From contig URQU01000001.1 in the NCBI GenBank assembly GCA_900550055.1, forward strand, positions 105,838-169,837: a DNA stretch of 64,000 nt. Reading direction: 5' to 3'. Position 1 is the first letter of the stretch, and the number at the start of each line of letters is the position of its first letter. Below are positions 8,682 through 15,835 of the stretch, piece after piece. Below the pieces are notes generated by a model. It was not told the DNA's origin and made no database searches. It was given only the letters and a program-made list of their open reading frames with translations. The position numbers were made by a program, and so were the translations under genes. This DNA is from an uncultured Coriobacteriaceae bacterium. Lineage in GTDB: Bacteria > Actinomycetota > Coriobacteriia > Coriobacteriales > Eggerthellaceae.

Positions 8682-10193
8682 ATGGTTGAGAACGCAGCAT
8701 TGACGGAAATGCCGTCGGACGAGCTGCTCGAGCAGTGCATCGACCGCTACCTCGAGGAGCATTGGGAGGATATCGTCGCTGATATCGACAAGCTTGTGCG
8801 CATCCCCAGCTTCGAGGATCTTGGCGAGGCCGCCGAGGGCGCGCCGTACGGCCCCGGCCCGCGCAAGGCGCTCGATGTCGCGCTCTCCATGGCGTCCGAT
8901 ATGGGTTTCGAGGCCCACGACGATGCCGGCCACGTCGGCTATGCCGATCTTGTCGGAGCCTCCGAGGAGCAGCTGGGCATCATCGGCCACATCGACGTGG
9001 TGCCGGCGGGCCCGGGCTGGCATTTCGAACCGTACCAGGTCACGCGCAAGGACGGCTACCTGCTAGGCCGCGGCGTCATCGACGACAAGGGCCCGAGTGT
9101 GGTGGCGCTGCATGCCATGAACCTGTGGCACCGCATGCAGCTCGACGGCCAGGCGCCTCAGCTTCCCTATACGCTGCGCTTCATCTTCGGTGTGAACGAG
9201 GAGACGCGCATGGATGACGTGCATTACTACCGCGCGCATCACGCCGACCCGGCGTTCCTGTTCACCCCCGATGCCGAGTTCCCCGTGTGTTACGGCGAGA
9301 AGGGCATCTATCACAGCCTTATGACCAGCGCCGATGTGCCCGTGGAGCAGCGCTCGGTGCTCTCGTTCGAAGGCGGCACGGCGGTGAATGCGGTGCCGGG
9401 ACATGCGCAGGCGGTGGTGCGCGCGGGGGAGTGCGAGTTCCCGGCGGCGCAGGGCATCGAGATGGAGCTGCTCGACGAGTGCGACGCCGCGGCGGCCTTG
9501 GAAGCTGCCGGCGTGCGGGCTGACGCTGCCGGGTGCCGCCTGGCGCGCATCACGGCCACGGGCCGCAGCGCGCACGCGAGCCTGCCGCAGGGCGGCGTGA
9601 GCGCCATCGGGATGCTGATCGGTTACTTGCTGGAGAACGGCCTGGTCGGCGAAGGGGAGCGCGCCTACTTCCAGACGGTGGCGCGCATCGCGGCGGCAAC
9701 GGACGGCAGCACGATCGATCTTGCCTGCTCCGACGCCGATTTCGGCGAGCTCACCATCGTGGCGGGCCGCGCCGCCATGCAGGGCGGCAGCTTCACGCAG
9801 ACCATCGACGTTCGCTATCCCACCACCATCACGGGCGACGAGGTGCACGCGAAGCTGGAGGCGCTGGCGAAGGCGGCGGGCGGCACGTGCGAGAAGACGC
9901 GCGACGACGCGCCGTTTTTGCTCGACCCGCAAGGCCCGGCCATCCAGGCGCTGCTGGCCTCGTACAACCAGGCAACGGGCGAGGACGCCAAGCCCTTCAC
10001 CATGGGCGGCGGCACGTATGCGCGCGAGTTTTCCCGCGCGGCAAGCTTCGGCCCTGAGAAGCCGTGGGAGCAAGCGCCCGAGTGGGTGGGCGGCATGCAC
10101 GGCCCCAACGAGGGCGTGGGCGAGCAGCTGCTGAAAGAAGCGTTCCGCATCTACGCGCTCACCATCGGCAAGCTCATGCAGCTCGACTTGTAA
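8682..10193 (+). CDS. M20-family dipeptidase, PepV-like
   Basis: A cytosolic zinc aminopeptidase/dipeptidase of family M20 (503 aa from the chosen start). Metal and catalytic motifs are in order: GHIDVVPAG (zinc His and catalytic Asp), GRGVIDDKGP (bridging Asp), NEETRMDD (catalytic Glu pair), PDAEFPVCYGEKG, and GGGTYAREF near the C-terminus, typical of PepV. An inserted dimerisation/lid domain occupies the middle. The ATG at 8682 was chosen because AGGAAATGGAG precedes it by 8 bases; an upstream in-frame start at 8634 would run back towards the tRNA gene. It sits between the two LytST-type genes. A co-regulated role in peptide recycling is possible but unproven. Confidence 0.88.
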   Translation: MVENAALTEMPSDELLEQCIDRYLEEHWEDIVADIDKLVRIPSFEDLGEAAEGAPYGPGPRKALDVALSMASDMGFEAHDDAGHVGYADLVGASEEQLGIIGHIDVVPAGPGWHFEPYQVTRKDGYLLGRGVIDDKGPSVVALHAMNLWHRMQLDGQAPQLPYTLRFIFGVNEETRMDDVHYYRAHHADPAFLFTPDAEFPVCYGEKGIYHSLMTSADVPVEQRSVLSFEGGTAVNAVPGHAQAVVRAGECEFPAAQGIEMELLDECDAAAALEAAGVRADAAGCRLARITATGRSAHASLPQGGVSAIGMLIGYLLENGLVGEGERAYFQTVARIAAATDGSTIDLACSDADFGELTIVAGRAAMQGGSFTQTIDVRYPTTITGDEVHAKLEALAKAAGGTCEKTRDDAPFLLDPQGPAIQALLASYNQATGEDAKPFTMGGGTYAREFSRAASFGPEKPWEQAPEWVGGMHGPNEGVGEQLLKEAFRIYALTIGKLMQLDL

Positions 10194-10346
10194 GGCAAGC
10201 GCTGCCTTGTCAAGCATGCGTGTGAAAACCGCCGTTTACCGCTGAAATCGACCGCTTATACCCCTAACTCGACCGTTCGCAGCGCAAATTGTTGGGAAAA
10301 ACGGTCTGCTTTTCGTAAGGGAACGCCCCAGCGCGTTGCCGTATGC

Positions 10347-10352
10347 TACACT
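10347..10352 (+). promoter_or_regulatory. Possible -10 element (TACACT) for the LytTR regulator
   Basis: TACACT lies 62 bases before the regulator start in the 220-base gap after the peptidase. This suggests the regulator has its own promoter. No clear -35 was seen. Confidence 0.3.
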
Positions 10353-10413
10353 GCAGGAAGCAATGAATCTCAGATTCGCCATCTGATAAAAGGAAAGCAA
10401 GGAGGCCCTACTT

Positions 10414-11127
10414 ATGTTGAAAGCGATGATCGTCGACGACGAGGCCCCTGCGCGCTCCGAACTGAAGTTCCTGCTCGACGAACTGGGTCAAACGGAGGTC
10501 GTCGCCGAGGCGGCAAGCGTGCGCGAGGCCATCGAGAAGCTGAAGGAATATCCCTGCGACGTCATGTTCCTTGACGTGAACATGCCCGAGGCAACCGGTT
10601 TGCAGCTTGCCGAGGCCCTGCAGCACCTGAAGTTCCCGCCTGCGGTGGTGTTCGTCACTGCCTACAGCGAGTTCGCGATCGACGCATTCAAGGTCAACGC
10701 CATCGATTACCTGGTCAAGCCGGTCGAAACCGATCGCTTGTCCCAGGCCATCGCCCGCGTTCGCGAGCACGTGCAACTGCATGCGCAGGCCCAGAAGTCC
10801 GAGCGCATCCCGGTTGAGAAGGCTGGCAAGAAGATCCTCATCAGCATCGACAAGATCCGCTTCGTCATGGCGCGCGACGACTACGCGTACCTGCAAACCG
10901 ATACGGACCGCTACTTCAGCACCGTCAGCCTGGCACAGCTGGAGAAGCGCTTGGACGGCCACGGGTTCTTCCGCGTACACCGCGGCTACCTGGTGAATCT
11001 GTCCATGGTCGAGGAGATCGAGCCCGTTGCCGGCGGCACCCTGCTGCTCACGCTCAACGGCGTGGACGAGAAGATCCCCGTCAGCCGCCGCCGCGTCTCC
11101 GCCCTGAAGAAGGCCCTGGGCCTGTAA
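10414..11127 (+). CDS. LytTR-family response regulator
   Basis: A transcriptional regulator of the LytR/AlgR class, 237 aa. The receiver domain has the acidic pair DDEAP, phosphoacceptor Asp54 in FLDVNMPEATG, the conserved FVTAYSEFAIDAF and the Lys in VKPVE. A linker leads to a C-terminal LytTR DNA-binding domain (about residues 140-237) with VMARDDYAYLQT, FFRVHRGYLVNL and IPVSRRRVSALK. The ATG has an AAGGAGG site upstream. The cognate kinase is probably the LytS-type protein at 7176-8492. A terminator follows at 11166-11195. Confidence 0.92.
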   Translation: MLKAMIVDDEAPARSELKFLLDELGQTEVVAEAASVREAIEKLKEYPCDVMFLDVNMPEATGLQLAEALQHLKFPPAVVFVTAYSEFAIDAFKVNAIDYLVKPVETDRLSQAIARVREHVQLHAQAQKSERIPVEKAGKKILISIDKIRFVMARDDYAYLQTDTDRYFSTVSLAQLEKRLDGHGFFRVHRGYLVNLSMVEEIEPVAGGTLLLTLNGVDEKIPVSRRRVSALKKALGL

Positions 11128-11165
11128 GGAGCAGCTGGTTGGGCTCAGGAATATGAGCAAGTATC

Positions 11166-11195
11166 AGGCCGGTGCCGAAAGGCGCCGGCCTTTTT
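11166..11195 (+). terminator. Intrinsic terminator after the LytTR regulator
   Basis: An 11-bp stem with one G-T pair (AGGCCGGTGCC, loop GAAA, GGCGCCGGCCT), followed by TTTTT. Confidence 0.88.
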
Positions 11196-11322
11196 GCCAT
11201 CAGATACGGAAGGTGCTCGGCTGCTCGGTACGTGCTTACGGGCTTGCGCGCGAAATCTGCGGGCGAACCTACTGAAGTGACAGGAGCGAGGTGAAGGAGT
11301 ATACGCGGAGGAGGTGCGTAAG

Positions 11323-12300
11323 GTGCGAAGCGGAAAGCCCGTTGCGGTATTTGCTGTGCTGCTCGTTGTATCATTTGCGACTATGAACGCCATGCCCTCC
11401 GATACGTTGCTGGCCGCGTTGCTGCAGGAAGCGGTGTTGGCGCTGGTCGCGCTTGCGGCCGTGGGTTTCGCTGTTCCTGATGCGCTTAAGCGTTGTACTC
11501 AAACCGTGCAACAACGGAGTATTGTGCGGTTTACAGCGATTATCTTGCTCTTGGTGGGTCTTGTCGGCGGCGCGATAACGCTTCTGGCCTGGTTGTTTGC
11601 CGGTGGTGGCAATATGGCGGGCTTTGCGTCTACTGCGTTGTCGTCGACTGCCGATCTTATGGAAAACCTGCTGCTCTTGTTAGGTATCTGCCTGCTCGCC
11701 GGTCTGTACGAGGAATCGTTCATGCGCGTGCTAGGCATAGAGGCGTTCGAGCGCACATTCGGGCAAGGCAGAGCCGCTTCCGGACGCGCTATCGGCGAAC
11801 GCGATGCCCGCCCCGATGCCTCCAAACACGTTGCTGGTGGACGCTCTGCCCATTCTGCCGCTTCCGGATACGCAGCTGGCGGACGCGTTGGCGTCTCCGG
11901 CGAAATCGGGCACGGTGCCGTTAAGTCGCCTATCGCTTTCGATTCCGCCGCAAAGCGTGCCATCCTGGTTTCCGCTCTGCTGTTCGCGCTGCTGCATGTG
12001 GGCGTGCCCGACGTGTCGGCCGATCAACTGGTGCTTATGCAATCTGCCTTGAAGTTCGTGCAGGCGTTGCTGTTCGGCGTGATCTTGGGCGTGTTGTACA
12101 CGCAAACACGCCGATTATGGCCTTGCGCGTTCATCCATGCCGGCTTCGATGCGCTGTACCTGGCCCCGCATGTGCTTTTAACAGGTACGATGCCCGCAAC
12201 ATACGCATCGGGTACGGTAGGCGACACCGTGCTGCTTGCGGTAACGGTGCTTATGTTTGCAGGCATTGTTATAAAAATAAGCAAAGAAATTGCGAGATAG
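11323..12300 (+). CDS. CPBP (CAAX/Abi) family intramembrane metalloprotease
   Basis: A multi-pass membrane protein (325 aa) of the CPBP/Abi glutamic-type intramembrane protease family. The three family motifs are present: EESFMR (EExxxR), FALLHVG (FxxxH) and HAGFD (HxxxD/N). Hydrophobic helices surround them. Between motifs 1 and 2 lies an inserted linker of about 55 residues (roughly 150-206), rich in Gly, Ala, Ser and Arg with internal repeats; most homologues have a short loop here. GTG at 11323 is preferred over GTG at 11314 because GGAGGAGG ends about 8 bases before it and overlaps the earlier codon. Possible roles in the family include protein processing, bacteriocin self-immunity or sortase-type regulation; the substrate is unknown. 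Confidence 0.82.
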   Translation: MRSGKPVAVFAVLLVVSFATMNAMPSDTLLAALLQEAVLALVALAAVGFAVPDALKRCTQTVQQRSIVRFTAIILLLVGLVGGAITLLAWLFAGGGNMAGFASTALSSTADLMENLLLLLGICLLAGLYEESFMRVLGIEAFERTFGQGRAASGRAIGERDARPDASKHVAGGRSAHSAASGYAAGGRVGVSGEIGHGAVKSPIAFDSAAKRAILVSALLFALLHVGVPDVSADQLVLMQSALKFVQALLFGVILGVLYTQTRRLWPCAFIHAGFDALYLAPHVLLTGTMPATYASGTVGDTVLLAVTVLMFAGIVIKISKEIAR

Positions 12301-12303
12301 TGC

Positions 12304-12332
12304 TTGCACATGTCCGTTAAAACGTGTAATAT
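12304..12332 (+). promoter_or_regulatory. Promoter of the first tRNA-Leu(CAG) gene
   Basis: TTGCAC (12304-12309) and TAATAT (12327-12332) are separated by exactly 17 bases. The predicted start is about 30 bases before the tRNA. Confidence 0.65.
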
Positions 12333-12365
12333 ACATCTTCGCATTGAGAAATCAAGCGCCAATTC

Positions 12366-12452
12366 GCGGGCGTGGCGGAATTGGCAGACGCGTACGGTTC
12401 AGGTCCGTATGGGGGCAACCCCATGGAGGTTCAAGTCCTCTCGCCCGCACCA
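12366..12452 (+). tRNA. tRNA-Leu (anticodon CAG), copy 1
   Basis: An 87-nt class II tRNA with encoded CCA. Acceptor stem GCGGGCG pairs with CGCCCGC. The anticodon stem TACGG/CCGTA encloses loop TTCAGGT, giving anticodon CAG for leucine CUG. The long variable arm is TGGGGGCAACCCCA and the T-loop is GTTCAAGTC. It is identical to copy 2. Confidence 0.96.
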
Positions 12453-12465
12453 TTCGAAATCAAAA

Positions 12466-12487
12466 GACCCGCTTCAGCGGGTTTTTT
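12466..12487 (+). terminator. Intrinsic terminator after tRNA-Leu copy 1
   Basis: Stem GACCCGC/GCGGGTT, loop TTCA, followed by a T-run. Confidence 0.85.
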
Positions 12488-12575
12488 GCGTCTTGGATAG
12501 ATGCGCTGCAGTTCGCTCTGCTGAAGCTTGCTTTCTCGTGCTGCAAGAGGGTGCGAGATAATATGAAATTCCCTC

Positions 12576-12604
12576 TTGCGCAGAATGAGGAAATGACGTA
12601 GCAT
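12576..12604 (+). promoter_or_regulatory. Probable promoter of the second tRNA-Leu(CAG) gene
   Basis: TTGCGC (12576-12581) and TAGCAT (12599-12604) have a 17-base spacer and end 29 bases before the second tRNA, the same geometry as the copy 1 promoter with a different sequence. Confidence 0.45.
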
Positions 12605-12633
12605 ATTTTCTTGCCTTGTTAAGGCGCCAATTC

Positions 12634-12720
12634 GCGGGCGTGGCGGAATTGGCAGACGCGTACGGTTCAGGTCCGTATGGGGGCAACCCCATGGAGGTTC
12701 AAGTCCTCTCGCCCGCACCA
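12634..12720 (+). tRNA. tRNA-Leu (anticodon CAG), copy 2
   Basis: Base-for-base the same 87-nt tRNA as copy 1, with CCA encoded. It would raise the dosage of the CUG decoder, the commonest leucine codon in these GC-rich genes. Confidence 0.96.
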
Positions 12721-12733
12721 TTCGAAATCAAAA

Positions 12734-12756
12734 GACCCGCTTCGGCGGGTCTTTTT
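12734..12756 (+). terminator. Intrinsic terminator after tRNA-Leu copy 2
   Basis: Perfect 7-bp stem GACCCGC/GCGGGTC, loop TTCG, then TTTTT. Confidence 0.88.
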
Positions 12757-12933
12757 GCGTATGCGGACAATTGCAGCGCCCTGCCATTCGTTCCGCAAAA
12801 CTACCCATTTTGCTGTAAAACGCTGTGCTTCATTCTTGTTGATGCAGCGTTGCTTTCTTCGGGCATGTTTCGCTTGCTACTATAGTGCGGAAACCTTACT
12901 ACTGTGGCGATGATCCCCGAAGGAAGTATGCTT

Positions 12934-15030
12934 ATGGAAATGCTTGAGTTCGTGTTGCTGTTGTTGGCGGCGGTGCTTGTCTCCGCCGTGCTCGACCAGG
13001 TCACCCCGCGCGTATCGCTGCCTTTGGTGCAGATCGCGCTGGGCGCCGTCATCATCTTGTTGGTGGGCACGCCCGTCGACGTGGCAATCGATCCTGAGCT
13101 GTTCCTTGTGCTGTTCATCGCCCCTTTGTTGTTCGACGAATCGCGGCATGCGAGTAAACGCGGGCTTTGGGACAACAAAGGAGCCATCGTGTCCCTTGCC
13201 GTCGGCCTGGTGCTCGCTACGGTCCTGGTAATCGGCTTCGTGCTGAACTGGCTCGAGCCTTCCATCCCGCTTGCGGCGGCGTTTGCCCTGGGCGCGGCGC
13301 TGGGGCCCACCGATGCCGTGGCCGTCTCGGCCCTTGGCAAGGATATCCATCTGTCCAGCCGTCAGAAATCCCTGCTCTCCGGCGAGGCGCTCATCAACGA
13401 CGCATCAGGCGTCGTGTCGTTCCAGTTCGCCATAGCCGCGGCCATCACCGGCTCGTTCTCCCTGGCCAATGCTGCGCAAAGCTTCGCCATCAGCTTCTTT
13501 GGCGGCATCGTGGTCGGCTTGGTGGTGGGCTTGCTGGCAGTGCTTGCGCTCGGTGCTATCCGTAGCTACGGCTACGAGAGCATTACGGTGCACGTGGTGT
13601 TCGAGGTGTTCACGCCCTTCATCACGTTCCTGGCGGCCGAGCATTTCGGCACAAGCGGCATCCTGGCCGTGGTGGCCGCCGGCCTGCTCATCGCGCTGAT
13701 GCCGCATAAACCCACGCCTGCCGCCGCGCGCTTGAAGCTTGCGTCGAACAGCGTGTGGGAGGCGCTCGTCTTCGTCATCAACGGCGTGGTGTTCGTCATG
13801 CTGGGTATGCAGCTGCCAAGGGCCGTCATGCCGTCGTGGCACAGCAGCGAGACTAGCTCGCTTCTGTTGTGTGCCCTAGTGCTGCTCGTAACGGCCCTGG
13901 TAGTGGGCGTGCGTTTCCTGTGGGTGCTCGTTATGGAGCGCGCGCATCGAAGCTCCAAACCGCGCACGGGCGGTCAGCTGATACGCGATGCCCTGGTCAC
14001 CACGCTTTCGGGCCCGAAGGGCGCCATCACGCTGTCCATCATCATGACCATCCCGTTCACCCTTTCGACGGGCGAGGCGTTCCCTCAGCGCGACAACCTG
14101 ATCTTCCTGGCATCGGGCGTCATCCTGTGCACGTTGTTGTTGGCGAACTTCGTGGTGCCGCTGCTTGCGCCGAAGGAGCAGGCCTCCGAGCAGGACGACC
14201 AGGCGGTGAATGCGGCGCACATCGAGATCCTCAAACGCGTCATCCGCCAAGTGCGCGAGCAGAAGACGCCGACAAACGAGGCTGCCACGCAAATCGTCAT
14301 CCGACAGTACAGCGAGCGCATCAAGCGGCTGCGGCGCAAGAACACCTCGGCCCCGTGCCTGCTCGAGCTGCGTGCGACGGCTATCGAGCAGCAAAAGACC
14401 CAGGTGGATAAGTATATCCGCGAAGGACGTATCTCCCGCGCCGAGGGCGAGCGCGAGATTGAACGCCTTGAAAGCTCAAGGCGCACGCTTCTGCGCGCGC
14501 ATACGCGTCGCCAGGCGTTGGGTGAGGTATGGAGCCGCCTGAAGGTGGGCACCGTGCATACGGCGCGCCGCGTCGATCGCGCGGTTCGCCACGTGGTGGA
14601 TGACGAAGCCCAGATCGAGCAGCACCGCCAGCTGCGCATCGAGCTGGAGGAGTGCGCGCTTGCGTACTACAACCTACGAATGACCGACGAGAACCTCGAG
14701 ATCGCCGACGGTGCGGGCGTGCTTGCGGCTGAGTGCCGCTCCACGTTGGCGTTCCTGCGTGCGGCTAACGAGCCGGAGAAGCTGGCCAGGGCCAACGTTG
14801 CGGGTAGCGTCGTCGGCATGGATGCTGGCGGCATGCGCGGCGCACTTGAGGGTATGGACACACAGAAGATCCAGGTGATCAAGGCTCGCGTGTCCGACGT
14901 TGAGGCCGATGCCCTGCGCATCGAGCTTGAGGAGATCCAGGCGATGCGCGATGAGGGCGCCATCAGCCGCGAGACGGCGCGCAACTTGCGCGAAGAAGTA
15001 TACTTGCTTCAAATGACCATTGGAGAATAG
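12934..15030 (+). CDS. NhaP-type Na+/H+ (cation/proton) antiporter, CPA1 family
   Basis: A membrane antiporter of about 698 aa. The first 420 residues carry about 12 hydrophobic helices with CPA1 signatures: LLFDESRHA, GPTDAVAVSALGKD (the ion-binding helix, normally G-A-T-D-P-V) and SGEALINDASGVV. A cytoplasmic C-terminal region of about 270 residues is charged and helical (for example IEILKRVIRQVREQ and MRDEGAISRETARNLREEV) and probably regulates transport. ATG at 12934 is preferred over upstream GTG 12904 and ATG 12928 because GAAGGAAG then has a 7-base spacing. It runs directly into yigZ, 7 bases after its stop. Confidence 0.9.
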   Translation: MEMLEFVLLLLAAVLVSAVLDQVTPRVSLPLVQIALGAVIILLVGTPVDVAIDPELFLVLFIAPLLFDESRHASKRGLWDNKGAIVSLAVGLVLATVLVIGFVLNWLEPSIPLAAAFALGAALGPTDAVAVSALGKDIHLSSRQKSLLSGEALINDASGVVSFQFAIAAAITGSFSLANAAQSFAISFFGGIVVGLVVGLLAVLALGAIRSYGYESITVHVVFEVFTPFITFLAAEHFGTSGILAVVAAGLLIALMPHKPTPAAARLKLASNSVWEALVFVINGVVFVMLGMQLPRAVMPSWHSSETSSLLLCALVLLVTALVVGVRFLWVLVMERAHRSSKPRTGGQLIRDALVTTLSGPKGAITLSIIMTIPFTLSTGEAFPQRDNLIFLASGVILCTLLLANFVVPLLAPKEQASEQDDQAVNAAHIEILKRVIRQVREQKTPTNEAATQIVIRQYSERIKRLRRKNTSAPCLLELRATAIEQQKTQVDKYIREGRISRAEGEREIERLESSRRTLLRAHTRRQALGEVWSRLKVGTVHTARRVDRAVRHVVDDEAQIEQHRQLRIELEECALAYYNLRMTDENLEIADGAGVLAAECRSTLAFLRAANEPEKLARANVAGSVVGMDAGGMRGALEGMDTQKIQVIKARVSDVEADALRIELEEIQAMRDEGAISRETARNLREEVYLLQMTIGE

Positions 15031-15037
15031 GAATCGA

Positions 15038-15673
15038 ATGAGCTCGTACACCACTATCGAGGGGCGTGCCGTCGCCGAGATCGAGGAGAAGAAAAGCCGC
15101 TTCATCGCCAGCCTAGCCCATGTTGAGACCGAGGAAGAGGCGCTGGCGTTCCTCGAGGAGATCCGTGCGGCGAACCGCATGGCGCGCCATAACGTGTACG
15201 CGTACATCCTGCGCCAGGGCGGCGCGGGCGCTGCGGGGCGTGTTCGCTATTCCGATGATGGCGAGCCTCAGAAAACGGCGGGTTTGCCCACGCTCGAGGT
15301 GCTGCAGCATGCGGGGCTGACCGATGTGGTGTGCGTGGTCACGCGCTATTTCGGCGGCGTGCTGCTGGGTACGGGCGGCCTGGTTCGCGCCTACACCCAA
15401 TCAACTCAGGCGGGTATCGACGCCGCACAGTTGGTGGTGGTGTCGCGCTGCGTGGATTTGCGCATCCGCATAGCGTACCCGCGTTACGAGCAGCTGATGC
15501 GTCTGGCGGAAGACCACGGCGCCAAGGTGCTGTCAACCGACTTCGCCGATGCGGTCACCATGAACCTGCGCATGCTCGACGGCACGCAGCAGCCTCTGCT
15601 CGATGCACTGACGGCGCTGGAGCGAGGTCAAGAGGACGTGGAGATAAGCGACCCCATAGACGCCGCGTTTTAG
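15038..15673 (+). CDS. yigZ: YigZ/IMPACT-family protein
   Basis: A 211-aa protein of the YigZ (UPF0029/IMPACT) family. Conserved blocks are KKSRFIASLAHVETEEEA near the N-terminus, then HNVYAYIL, YSDDGEPQKTAGLP, VVTRYFGGVLLGTGGLVRAY, and a C-terminal DUF1949-type domain (IRIAYPRYEQLMRL). Members are thought to act on or near translation, but the biochemical role is not settled. The ATG at 15038 follows GGAGAATAGG; a TTG at 15020 would overlap nhaP. It is probably co-transcribed with the antiporter. Confidence 0.9.
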   Translation: MSSYTTIEGRAVAEIEEKKSRFIASLAHVETEEEALAFLEEIRAANRMARHNVYAYILRQGGAGAAGRVRYSDDGEPQKTAGLPTLEVLQHAGLTDVVCVVTRYFGGVLLGTGGLVRAYTQSTQAGIDAAQLVVVSRCVDLRIRIAYPRYEQLMRLAEDHGAKVLSTDFADAVTMNLRMLDGTQQPLLDALTALERGQEDVEISDPIDAAF

Positions 15674-15803
15674 TTTGTCGCCTTCAGCGCGTTCCTTTAG
15701 ATGTGATGCTTTTCAGCATGGGGCTCCTGATGAGGTCATTTGGCATGCCGTCTTTTGGCGCAACGCTTCCCAGTAGGGCGGGCGTTGCAGTCCCTGTCAG
15801 CAC

Positions 15804-15827
15804 AATGCCCGCCACCAGGCGGGCATT
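15804..15827. terminator. Hairpin between convergent yigZ and luxR-type genes
   Basis: Perfect 10-bp stem (AATGCCCGCC, loop ACCA, GGCGGGCATT). It lies between two genes that converge. Neither strand has a long T-run, so termination strength is uncertain. Confidence 0.55.
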
Positions 15828-15835
15828 GCAGTTCT

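Larger units (their letters stand above)
12356..12491 (+). repeat. First copy of duplicated tRNA-Leu cassette
   Basis: This stretch of about 136 bases (leader GCGCCAATTC, tRNA and terminator) recurs almost unchanged at 12624-12760, offset by 268 bases. Differences are confined to the terminator loop and T-run, plus one base of length. The flanking promoters are different. Confidence 0.9.
12624..12760 (+). repeat. Second copy of duplicated tRNA-Leu cassette
   Basis: Near-perfect direct repeat of 12356-12491, see the first copy. The duplication includes tRNA and terminator but not the promoter. Confidence 0.9.
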
